The notes: a model not told the origin generated them from the letters alone. A stretch of DNA of 5,102 bases from an uncultured Veillonella sp. (GCA_902466275.1 CABQQJ010000085.1:1-5102); one strand, 5' to 3'. Shown: positions 1-5,102, numbered from the stretch's first letter. Numbers and translations are program-made.

Positions 1-763
1 TGACTGTCCGACAGGCTTGCTAGTGATGTCCGAAAATGGGCCTGTAACTGGCAAAGGAGGTTGTATCTCCTGTGGGCATTGTATTTCTGTCTGCCCTACA
101 CTTGCTCTTGATAGTGATATGACACCACGTAAAGAGCAAATCGATATCACAAAAGAACAAAAGTTAACGCCAGAGCAAGCTGAGTTATTCTTACGCAGCC
201 GTCGCTCTATTCGTAATTATCAAAATAAACCAGTTCCTGCTGAGCTTATTCGCAAGGTATTAAATGTTGCGAGAATGGCTCCCACACCAACAAATACACA
301 AGGTATTTCTTATATTGTAATTCGGGATAAACAAAAGTTGCGCCGCATTGCAGATCTCGTTCTTGAGTGGATGCATTTAGCTGCAAAAACAGTGCCAATT
401 ATGCGCCTTTATGCTCGTGCGGCTCAAGCAGAAGTAGATAAAGGCAAGGAGTATATCTTGCGCGATGCGCCGGCTCTCGTCGTGGCAATTGGCTCTAAAA
501 AAGATATTCATCGTACCCATGATAGTGGTCACTCTTGCTTGTCTTATGCTGAGCTATATGCGCCGACTTTAGGCCTTGGTACTTGTTGGGCAGGCTTTTT
601 TGAACATGCTGGAGAAGCTGAATACCAACCATTATTAGATGAATTAGGTGTACCTGATGATAAAATTGTAGCTGGTGGCATTCTTATGGGATATCCTAAA
701 GTACGATATCGCAATATTGTAGAGCGTCAACCATTAGATGTTACATTTGATACAGAAGAGTAA
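1..763 (+). CDS. Nitroreductase family protein with N-terminal 4Fe-4S ferredoxin domain (5' end outside window)
   Basis: A flavin (FMN) oxidoreductase fused to a bacterial-type ferredoxin domain, probably cytoplasmic, passing electrons from Fe-S clusters to FMN to reduce an unknown nitro- or enone-type substrate. The frame is open to the left edge (codons begin at base 2; 253 residues visible). It begins DCPTG, the end of a first CxxCxxCxxxCP motif. A complete second motif, CISCGHCISVCP, follows, with Cys at visible residues 21, 24, 27 and 31. The nitroreductase fold follows: RRSIRNY near residues 67-73 (FMN phosphate contacts in this family), the APTPTNTQ loop near 92-99, GLGTCWAGFF, and the C-terminal GGILMGYPKVRYRNI. 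The real start therefore lies upstream of the window; the in-frame TTG at 17 would cut off the first cluster motif. Fused ferredoxin-nitroreductases are common in anaerobic Firmicutes. The substrate cannot be read from sequence. The gene ends at a hairpin terminator shared with metQ. Confidence 0.9.
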   Translation, partial: DCPTGLLVMSENGPVTGKGGCISCGHCISVCPTLALDSDMTPRKEQIDITKEQKLTPEQAELFLRSRRSIRNYQNKPVPAELIRKVLNVARMAPTPTNTQGISYIVIRDKQKLRRIADLVLEWMHLAAKTVPIMRLYARAAQAEVDKGKEYILRDAPALVVAIGSKKDIHRTHDSGHSCLSYAELYAPTLGLGTCWAGFFEHAGEAEYQPLLDELGVPDDKIVAGGILMGYPKVRYRNIVERQPLDVTFDTEE

Positions 764-808
764 AAAAGAGATGCCCCAATGATTGTAATCATTGGGGTAT
801 CTCTTTTT
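763..808. terminator. Bidirectional rho-independent terminator between the nitroreductase gene and metQ
   Basis: A 21-bp stem pairs 763-783 with 788-808 around a 4-nt loop (TGTA); the only non-Watson-Crick pair is one G-T. The core is GCCCCAATGAT against ATCATTGGGGT. The stem is flanked by an A-run on the left and a T-run on the right, so it can end transcription in both directions. This suits its place between two convergent genes: it begins at the nitroreductase stop codon and lies 27 nt beyond the metQ stop. Confidence 0.93.
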
Positions 809-835
809 AGTTATATAGTGACGATATAAACTTTA

Positions 836-1654
836 TTAATTGGCAGTTGTAATAGTGCCTTTGAATGTTTCGTCGATGTATTGTTTAATAGCATCAGATT
901 TGTAAATATCTGCAATTTTTTTGTATGTTTCGTTGTCTTTGTCTTCACTACGAACTGCAAGTACGATAACTGTTAGTGGTTCATCTTTAGATTCGAAGAA
1001 GAAACCTTGTTTTTCTACACTAAGACCAGCACTTTGCACATAGTTCATTGGAATAACTGCAATTGTTACATCATCTAGACTACGAGGTAATTGAGCTGCT
1101 TCTAGTTCTTGAATCTTTATATTCTTCGGGTTAGATGTGATATCTGCAACTGTTGCTTTGAAGCCGACACCATCTTTTAACGTAATTAATCCAGCTTTAG
1201 CTAATAATGCTAATGCACGACCACCATTAGTAGGGTCATTTGGGATAGAAACAGTAGCGCCTTCAGGTACATCTTGTACGCTGTGTACACTATTACTATA
1301 TAAGCCCATACGCACCAAAATTGTTTTACCGATTGCTACTAAGTTGGAACCATTTTGTTTGTTAAAGTTTTCCATAAATGGTACATGTTGATAAGCATTC
1401 AGTTGAATATCGCCATCTGCAAGGGCTTTATCAGGTGTTACATAGTCTGAGAATTCAACTACTTTAAGATCGATTCCTTGTTTTTTAGCTTCTTTTGCTA
1501 CAGCTTCAGCTACTTGTGCATGAGGACCAGATGTAGCACCTATTTTGATTTCTTTTTGTGTTTGTGTTGATTGATTTGATGTACTACCACAACCAGCGAT
1601 AGCAAATGCAAGAGCACCGATAAGTAATGGTGCTAACAATGTTTTTAATTTCAT
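836..1654 (-). CDS. metQ: MetQ/NlpA family substrate-binding lipoprotein (methionine ABC uptake)
   Basis: Extracytoplasmic substrate-binding lipoprotein of the D/L-methionine ABC importer family, 272 aa, the usual length. A lipoprotein signal peptide begins MKLK, continues with a hydrophobic stretch and ends in lipobox AIAGC, so Cys22 is the predicted lipidated residue. A Ser/Thr/Gln-rich linker leads to KEIKIGATSGPHAQVAE (34-50). Family signatures follow: LNAYQHVPFM (85-94), SIPNDPTNGGRAL (136-148) and QLPRSLDDVTIAVIPMNYVQSAGL (188-211). The ATG at 1654 has an SD AAAGGGA (1662-1668) with 7-nt spacing. No metN ATPase or metI permease lies on either side, so this is an orphan binding protein here; it may serve a MetNI encoded elsewhere. 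Methionine is the family default, but some NlpA proteins bind other ligands. No S-box riboswitch or T-box is recognisable upstream. Confidence 0.93.
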   Translation of the reverse strand: MKLKTLLAPLLIGALAFAIAGCGSTSNQSTQTQKEIKIGATSGPHAQVAEAVAKEAKKQGIDLKVVEFSDYVTPDKALADGDIQLNAYQHVPFMENFNKQNGSNLVAIGKTILVRMGLYSNSVHSVQDVPEGATVSIPNDPTNGGRALALLAKAGLITLKDGVGFKATVADITSNPKNIKIQELEAAQLPRSLDDVTIAVIPMNYVQSAGLSVEKQGFFFESKDEPLTVIVLAVRSEDKDNETYKKIADIYKSDAIKQYIDETFKGTITTAN

Positions 1655-1661
1655 ATAATCA

Positions 1662-1668
1662 TCCCTTT
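1662..1668 (-). promoter_or_regulatory. Ribosome binding site of metQ
   Basis: AAAGGGA read on the minus strand, 7 nt before the ATG at 1654. It fixes the metQ start, which also gives a well-formed lipoprotein signal peptide. Confidence 0.85.
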
Positions 1669-1785
1669 CAAGTCTTATAATGGTTATATCCTATCATGGA
1701 TGAAGGGGATTTGTATATGATAAAAGCATATCAGTTAGCTATAGATTAAAACTATGGTGAAATTCTAGCTCATTTATAATACAAT

Positions 1786-1819
1786 TCAATATAATATATT
1801 GATTAATGTGTTATATTGA
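1786..1819. promoter_or_regulatory. Palindromic element with a third half-site between metQ and the yqhD-like gene (possible operator)
   Basis: TCAATATA (1786-1793), one central A, then TATATTGA (1795-1802) form a perfect 17-bp inverted repeat. A third copy, TATATTGA, lies at 1812-1819, 17 bp downstream of the second. Copies one and three also belong to an 11-bp inverted repeat, ATTCAATATAA (1784-1794) against TTATATTGAAT (1811-1821). Such symmetry in a divergent intergenic region fits a dimeric regulator controlling one or both genes. No consensus of a known regulator is matched, and the AT-rich background makes chance possible. The repeats are seen; the operator function is inferred. Confidence 0.45.
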
Positions 1820-1863
1820 ATGTGTGATCGCTAGGTAGTAAATTTATATTTTAAATATTTTTG

Positions 1864-1869
1864 TATAAT
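1864..1869 (+). promoter_or_regulatory. Candidate -10 element for the yqhD-like gene
   Basis: A perfect TATAAT hexamer 64 nt before the proposed ATG. The expected -35 position (about 1841-1846, AATTTA) is a poor match to TTGACA, so this promoter would be weak or activator-dependent. Transcription would start near 1876, placing the 17-bp tandem repeat in the leader of the mRNA. Confidence 0.35.
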
Positions 1870-1883
1870 TCTAATATGGATTC

Positions 1884-1917
1884 ATATATCTATATGTCGG
1901 ATATATCTATATGTCGG
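1884..1917 (+). repeat. Perfect 17-bp tandem direct repeat in the yqhD-like leader
   Basis: Two identical, directly adjacent copies of ATATATCTATATGTCGG lie at 1884-1900 and 1901-1917, 7 nt before the SD of the yqhD-like gene. Each is AT-rich with a TGTCGG tail. Seventeen bases is not a multiple of three, so the repeat is unlikely to be protein-coding, which agrees with a start at 1933. It may be a recent slippage duplication or paired binding sites in the leader. Confidence 0.95.
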
Positions 1918-1923
1918 ATTAAT

Positions 1924-1928
1924 GGAGG
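1924..1928 (+). promoter_or_regulatory. Ribosome binding site deciding the yqhD-like start
   Basis: GGAGG, 4 nt before the ATG at 1933. The spacing is slightly short but workable, and this ATG gives MYNFDFYNPT, the standard N-terminus of the family. An ATG at 1929 directly abuts the SD and reaches a stop after three codons. Confidence 0.8.
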
Positions 1929-1932
1929 ATGT

Positions 1933-3099
1933 ATGTATAATTTTGATTTTTATAACCCTACACATATCGTATTTGGTAAAGACCGTTTAGATGAATTAGA
2001 TACATTGGTACCAAAGGATGCAAAGGTGCTCATTACTTATGGTGGTGGCTCCGCTGTGCACAGTGGTCTTATTGATCGCATTGTGAAAGCTCTTGGTAAC
2101 CGCAAGGTTGAGCAGTTTGGTGGTATTGAGCCAAACCCATCTCTTGAAACTTGTGAACGTGCGGTAGCTTTCATTAAAGAACATGGCGTAGATTTCGTTC
2201 TCGCTGTAGGCGGCGGTTCTGTAGTAGACGCTACAAAACTTATCGTTATGGGCGCTACCTATGATGGACCTGTTATTGAGGTTATGAAAGCTGGTGTGCC
2301 AGAGGTTCCGGTAGACATGGTACCAAATCCATTACCATTTGGTACAGTTATGACACTTCCTGCGACTGGTTCTGAAATGAACAATGGTGCAGTTATTACT
2401 TATGGTGACGGTAAATACCCTGTATTCAGTAGCTTAGTATTCCCTAAGTTCTCCATGCTTGATCCAACATTGACTTTCACATTGCCTGAAAAACAAGTTA
2501 AGAATGGTGTTATCGATACTTTCGTACATACTACAGAGCAATATTTAACATATCCTGTAGAAGGCCGTATTCAAGATCGTTTCAGTGAAGGTATTTTGAA
2601 AACTATGATTGAAATCGGCAAAGAAACGGTAGAGAATCCAGAAAACTACGATATTCGTGCTAACCACGTGTGGGCCTCTACATTGGCATTAAATGGTTTA
2701 ATTGGTGCCGGCGTGCCACAAGACTGGGCAACTCATCTGATTGGCCATGAGTTAACTGCGGCGTACCATCTTGACCATGGGATTACATTAGCTATTGTAT
2801 TGCCTGCATTGTTAGAAGTGAAAAAAGCAGACAAGCTTGAAAAATTGGCACAATATGCTACACGTGTATGGCATATTACAGAAGGTACAAATCAAGAAAA
2901 AGCAGATAAGGCTATCGCTAAAACCCGTGAATTCTTCGAGTCCCTTGGTGTATCTACCCATTTGAAAGACTATGGTCTAGGCGAAGAAGCAGTTGATAAA
3001 ATTGTGAAACAATTAGAAGCCCATGGTATGACACAACTTGGTGAAAAAGGCGATGTAACACCAGAAGTAGCTCGCGAGATTTTAATGCGTGCCTTATAA
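1933..3099 (+). CDS. yqhD: YqhD/BdhA-type iron-containing alcohol dehydrogenase (NADPH-dependent aldehyde reductase)
   Basis: Cytoplasmic metal-dependent alcohol dehydrogenase of the YqhD/butanol-dehydrogenase branch, expected to reduce a broad range of short-chain aldehydes to alcohols with NADPH. The 388 aa nearly equal E. coli YqhD. The N-terminal Rossmann-like half carries YGGGS (Gly37-39, Ser40), which in YqhD contacts the NADPH phosphate, and AVGGGSVVDATK (91-102). LPATGSEMN lies near 142-150. Metal ligands by family alignment are Asp195 and His199 (NGVIDTFVHTTEQ), His268 (WATHLIGHEL) and His282 (YHLDHG), each one above the E. coli positions. The ATG at 1933 was chosen for its SD and family-like N-terminus; the longer frame from TTG 1861 runs through the tandem repeat and the -10. 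It is probably cotranscribed with azlC, 52 nt downstream with no terminator between. The substrate is unknown; 1,3-propanediol-, lactaldehyde- or butanol-type activity is possible. Confidence 0.93.
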   Translation: MYNFDFYNPTHIVFGKDRLDELDTLVPKDAKVLITYGGGSAVHSGLIDRIVKALGNRKVEQFGGIEPNPSLETCERAVAFIKEHGVDFVLAVGGGSVVDATKLIVMGATYDGPVIEVMKAGVPEVPVDMVPNPLPFGTVMTLPATGSEMNNGAVITYGDGKYPVFSSLVFPKFSMLDPTLTFTLPEKQVKNGVIDTFVHTTEQYLTYPVEGRIQDRFSEGILKTMIEIGKETVENPENYDIRANHVWASTLALNGLIGAGVPQDWATHLIGHELTAAYHLDHGITLAIVLPALLEVKKADKLEKLAQYATRVWHITEGTNQEKADKAIAKTREFFESLGVSTHLKDYGLGEEAVDKIVKQLEAHGMTQLGEKGDVTPEVAREILMRAL

Positions 3100-3133
3100 T
3101 TAAGGGGATTAACAGTGTAAACTTGTATGATAT

Positions 3134-3143
3134 GGAAAGGAGG
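3134..3143 (+). promoter_or_regulatory. Strong ribosome binding site of azlC pointing to an ATA start
   Basis: GGAAAGGAGG is close to the ideal anti-SD complement. The codon 8 nt downstream, in the azlC frame, is ATA at 3152. No ATG, GTG or TTG lies in frame between the upstream stop (3128-3130) and the ATG at 3200, which is 56 nt from this SD and has no SD of its own. Confidence 0.85.
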
Positions 3144-3151
3144 CGCTCCCT

Positions 3152-3865
3152 ATAAATAAAATAAAAAATAGAAGTGCATTTTCTTTTGCACTTCCTATTA
3201 TGATTCCCATGGGGCTTAGTTTCCTTTTTCTTGGAGTAGGCTTTGGTTTGTATGCTACCAGTCAAGGGTTTCCTTGGTGGACCGCTCCTGTTTTAGCTAG
3301 TACCATATTTGCAGGCTCCATGGAGTTCGTAACTATTGGGCTGTTAATGGCAGGCTTTGATTCAGTGAATACTTTTATGTTGACCTTGTTTGTCAATGGG
3401 CGCCATTTCTTCTATGGTCTATCTGCACTACAGCGATATGTGCATATGGGATGGAAATGGTTTCCTACAGTTGCGTGGATGTGTGATGAAAGCTTTGCAA
3501 TTAATGTATCTACGAAGTTACCCGATGATGTAGATGAAAAATGGTTCTACTTCCATGTATCGTGGCTTAATTATATCTTCTGGGTGGTGAGTACTCTTGT
3601 AGGGGGATTGTTCGGTGATTTATTAGCATCTGTAGATTTGCGAGGTATTGGTTTTGTATTACCTGGCTTATTTATTGTTATATTCCTTGAAATGTTATTT
3701 AATGCTAAAAGTAATAATATTCGAGGCTTAGGTGCTGTTGGAGCCGTTGTAGCACTAGCAATGCTTCTATTAACGGGAAAATCCTTATTTATGCTTGCTT
3801 CTATGGGGTGTATGCTTGTAGTATGTTATATAGCGTATAAGTGGGGAGGTGTACATCTTGACTAG
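3152..3865 (+). CDS. azlC: AzlC family branched-chain amino acid exporter, large subunit (probable ATA start)
   Basis: Inner-membrane permease subunit that, with AzlD, exports branched-chain amino acids and their analogues in characterised members. From ATA 3152 it is 237 aa, within the family's usual range. From the first ATG (3200) it is 221 aa and lacks SAFSFALPI, the segment matching the conserved start of AzlC proteins and entering the first membrane helix. Motifs, numbered from the ATA: IFAGSMEF (52-59), NGRHFFYG (82-89) and DESFAI (112-117), all at typical AzlC spots. Hydrophobic segments include about 13-35, 47-67, 134-156, 163-182, 193-209 and 211-230. The ATA follows a near-perfect SD by 8 nt, so it is either a rare non-standard start or an ATG-to-ATA substitution reducing expression. 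The end overlaps azlD by 8 nt, implying translational coupling. Family assignment is firm; the start is inference, with ATG 3200 the alternative. Confidence 0.88.
   Translation: MNKIKNRSAFSFALPIMIPMGLSFLFLGVGFGLYATSQGFPWWTAPVLASTIFAGSMEFVTIGLLMAGFDSVNTFMLTLFVNGRHFFYGLSALQRYVHMGWKWFPTVAWMCDESFAINVSTKLPDDVDEKWFYFHVSWLNYIFWVVSTLVGGLFGDLLASVDLRGIGFVLPGLFIVIFLEMLFNAKSNNIRGLGAVGAVVALAMLLLTGKSLFMLASMGCMLVVCYIAYKWGGVHLD
3167..3199 (+). repeat. Inverted repeat / potential mRNA hairpin at the 5' end of azlC
   Basis: GAAGTGCA (3171-3178) and TGCACTTC (3187-3194) are a perfect 8-bp inverted repeat around an 8-nt pyrimidine loop. With C3194 bulged, the stem extends to AATAG (3167-3171) pairing CTATT (3195-3199), 12 bp in all. 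It is not followed by a T-run, so it is not a terminator. It lies between the proposed ATA start and the ATG at 3200, where it could affect early translation; that role is speculative. Confidence 0.6.
3843..3849 (+). promoter_or_regulatory. Ribosome binding site of azlD, inside the end of azlC
   Basis: GGGGAGG lies 8 nt before the TTG at 3858. The in-frame GTG at 3849 shares its first base with this SD and cannot use it, so TTG 3858 is preferred. Confidence 0.8.
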
Positions 3866-4196
3866 TTTTGAAATAGTCATTACCATTGCCATTGTTGTAG
3901 CGGGCACATTACTTACACGTTTCTCTGCTTTTCTTATTTTCCCACCTGGTAAGAAGGCCCCAGATTTTGTACAGTATTTAGGCAAGGCATTACCTGCAGC
4001 GGTTATGGGGATGCTTGTTGTGTATACCTTTAAAGATACAATTGTGTTATCCTATCCATATGGAGTACCGGAACTTATTGCTTTATTAGTGACCGTTGGC
4101 ATGCATGTATGGAAACGAAATATGTTTATGTCTATTGGAGCCGGCACTGTAGTATACATGATACTTGTTCAAGCCGTATTTAATGTACCTAAATAG
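3858..4196 (+). CDS. azlD: AzlD family branched-chain amino acid exporter, small subunit
   Basis: Small integral membrane partner of AzlC; the pair forms the branched-chain amino acid exporter. It is 112 aa from a TTG start (MTSFEIVITI), typical for AzlD. The first hydrophobic helix (about 4-19) runs into the family signature TRFSAFLIFP (20-29). KAPDFVQYLGKALPAAVMGMLVVYTF (33-58) follows, containing the conserved LPAAVM and second helix, then two more hydrophobic stretches at about 70-84 and 92-108. The start overlaps the azlC stop by 8 nt (TTG at 3858, TAG at 3863), a classic coupled two-gene arrangement that supports a stoichiometric complex. A hairpin terminator follows 18 nt after the stop, so azlD closes the transcription unit. 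GTG 3849 would add three residues but overlaps the SD. Confidence 0.92.
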   Translation: MTSFEIVITIAIVVAGTLLTRFSAFLIFPPGKKAPDFVQYLGKALPAAVMGMLVVYTFKDTIVLSYPYGVPELIALLVTVGMHVWKRNMFMSIGAGTVVYMILVQAVFNVPK

Positions 4197-4214
4197 AATA
4201 AAGCACACTAAAAT

Positions 4215-4255
4215 AAACCACTTATATCTATTCCTAAATTAGATATAAGTGGTTT
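4215..4255. terminator. Bidirectional rho-independent terminator between azlD and the aldo/keto reductase gene
   Basis: A perfect 16-bp stem pairs 4215-4230 with 4240-4255 (AAACCACTTATATCTA against TAGATATAAGTGGTTT) around a 9-nt loop. On the plus strand it is followed by T-rich GGTTTTGTTATTT; on the minus strand by GGTTTATTTT. It can therefore end both azlCD and the convergent reductase gene, whose stop codon is about 90 nt away. Confidence 0.88.
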
Positions 4256-4345
4256 TGTTATTTATGTACTGTTTTATTTATTGAGACAGCGTAGTTGTAA
4301 TATTTATTTTAACTATTGCCAATTATAAATAAATGTTAGTATATT

Positions 4346-5102
4346 CTATTTAAGTTGTAATAGTCTTTCAAGACCTGGTGCAGTATGATGGTCTTCCAAG
4401 AAGTCTTGTTGATCTAATAATTCCATAACGTCCATGTCGATGTTAGTTAATTTGAAATCGAATACATCAAAGTTAGCTTCCATATGGCTCACGTTATTTG
4501 CCTTTGGCAATGGAATGATGCCCCGTTGGATGTGCCAACGCAAGATGATTTGATGTTTTGAAACACCGTATTTTTCCGACAAGCTTTTGATGATTGGATG
4601 GTCAAAAATTGGTTGGCGGTCACGGGTAAATGGAGACCATGCCATACCTACAACTTGATGCTTTCTCATCAATTGTAAGAGTGATTGACGTTGGTTGAAC
4701 GGGTGGCATTCGATTTGGTTGACCACCGGTTTTACATTGCAGTGGTACAACAAGTCAATGAGGCGATCCTCGTAGAAGTTAGATAGGCCTAACCCACGAA
4801 GTACATTTTGATCGTATAATTCTTCCATGGCGCGCCAAGAACCGTAGTAATCACCCAGTGGTTGATGCACCAGCATGATGTCAATATAGTTGGTATTTAA
4901 TTTCTTTAAGGAACTTTCAATAGCACGCATCGTATTATCGTAGCCTGCATCAGTGTGCCAAATTTTAGTAGTGATGATTATATCTGTTCGTTTGATACCA
5001 GATGCTCTGATTCCTTTAGCCACGGCTTCTTCATTGCCATAATAGGCGGCCGTATCGAGTAAACGATAGCCTACGCCAAGTGCATTAGCAACGGCTTGCT
5101 CC
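4346..5102 (-). CDS. Aldo/keto reductase, DkgA-like (5' end outside window)
   Basis: Cytoplasmic NAD(P)H-dependent aldo/keto reductase with a TIM-barrel fold, reducing aldehydes or ketones to alcohols. The frame is open to the right edge: 251 residues visible against roughly 275-285 in the family, so about 25-30 N-terminal residues are missing. The whole catalytic tetrad is visible (numbered from the first visible codon): Asp16 and Tyr21 in LLDTAAYYGNE, Lys46 in ITTKIW, and His79 in MLVHQP. Other signatures are RGLGLSNF (102-109) and NQIECHPF (128-135). The C-terminal cofactor loop reads PLPKANNVSHMEANFDVFDF: the usual IPKS is LPKA, and the usual arginine six residues after the Lys is His206, hinting at relaxed NADPH preference. 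A GTG at 5023 should not be taken as the start, because Asp16 and Tyr21 lie upstream of it. It converges on azlD. Confidence 0.92.
   Translation of the reverse strand, partial: EQAVANALGVGYRLLDTAAYYGNEEAVAKGIRASGIKRTDIIITTKIWHTDAGYDNTMRAIESSLKKLNTNYIDIMLVHQPLGDYYGSWRAMEELYDQNVLRGLGLSNFYEDRLIDLLYHCNVKPVVNQIECHPFNQRQSLLQLMRKHQVVGMAWSPFTRDRQPIFDHPIIKSLSEKYGVSKHQIILRWHIQRGIIPLPKANNVSHMEANFDVFDFKLTNIDMDVMELLDQQDFLEDHHTAPGLERLLQLK

Noticed and set aside
17..19. TTG as the start of the nitroreductase gene
   Set aside because: The frame stays open to the left edge and encodes DCPTG, the end of a first 4Fe-4S motif, so the true start lies outside the window.
1137..1391. 84-codon plus-strand open frame inside metQ
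   Set aside because: It is antisense to a clear MetQ coding region, has no recognisable domain and no supporting promoter or SD.
1861..1932. N-terminal extension of the yqhD-like protein from TTG 1861
   Set aside because: It runs through the TATAAT and the 17-bp tandem repeat, has no SD and adds 24 residues absent from the family; ATG 1933 has GGAGG in front.
1655..1932. SAM riboswitch or T-box upstream of metQ
   Set aside because: No S-box core, no T-box TGGNACCGCG-like motif and no antiterminator/terminator pair is visible on the minus strand.
3095..3100. TATAAT at the end of the yqhD-like gene as a separate azlC promoter
   Set aside because: It spans the Leu-stop codons and there is no -35-like hexamer at the right distance (TCGCGA at about 3072).
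3115..3120. GTG-TAA start-stop pair after an AAGGGG in the yqhD-azlC gap
   Set aside because: It matches the minimal start-stop pattern, but such hexamers are frequent by chance and nothing else supports a function.
3849..3857. GTG start for azlD
   Set aside because: It overlaps the SD itself; TTG 3858 has ideal 8-nt spacing.
4298..4338. 12-bp AT-only inverted repeat downstream of the aldo/keto reductase gene
   Set aside because: It consists entirely of A-T pairs apart from one G-T, with a 17-nt loop; chance is likely in AT-rich spacer, and a better terminator lies at 4215-4255.
5021..5023. GTG at 5023 (minus strand) as the start of the aldo/keto reductase
   Set aside because: The catalytic Asp and Tyr in LLDTAAYYGNE are encoded upstream of it in the same open frame.

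Overview
The window is moderately AT-rich and bacterial. Shine-Dalgarno (SD) sequences are purine-rich and the compact genes are separated by strong rho-independent terminators. The gene set is a ferredoxin-nitroreductase, a MetQ lipoprotein, a YqhD-type Fe-alcohol dehydrogenase, AzlC/AzlD and an aldo/keto reductase. This suggests an anaerobic or fermentative Firmicute, most likely a diderm Negativicute such as Veillonella. That assignment rests on the overall look of the proteins and on codon and SD style; no database search was possible.

Layout, left to right. (1) The 3' part of a plus-strand nitroreductase with an N-terminal 2[4Fe-4S] ferredoxin domain, cut by the left edge. (2) A 21-bp bidirectional terminator shared with the convergent metQ. 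(3) metQ, a minus-strand lipoprotein of the methionine-uptake ABC family, with no metN or metI beside it. (4) A 278-nt divergent intergenic region between metQ and the alcohol dehydrogenase gene. It holds a 17-bp perfect palindrome with a third half-site, a -10-like TATAAT, and a perfect 17-bp tandem duplication. (5) A plus-strand set yqhD-like, azlC, azlD with no terminator inside, probably one operon. (6) A second bidirectional terminator. (7) A minus-strand aldo/keto reductase, cut by the right edge and missing its first residues.

How the genes could work together. The yqhD-azlC-azlD set joins an NADPH-dependent aldehyde reductase to a two-subunit branched-chain amino-acid exporter. With the DkgA-like aldo/keto reductase next door, this could be a small module for disposing of aldehydes and excess branched-chain amino acids; this is inference from family knowledge and gene order. 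The most unusual feature is the start of azlC. A textbook SD with ideal spacing points to an ATA codon, not ATG/GTG/TTG, and the conserved AzlC N-terminus is encoded upstream of the first in-frame ATG. No mobile element, tRNA, rRNA or CRISPR array was seen.
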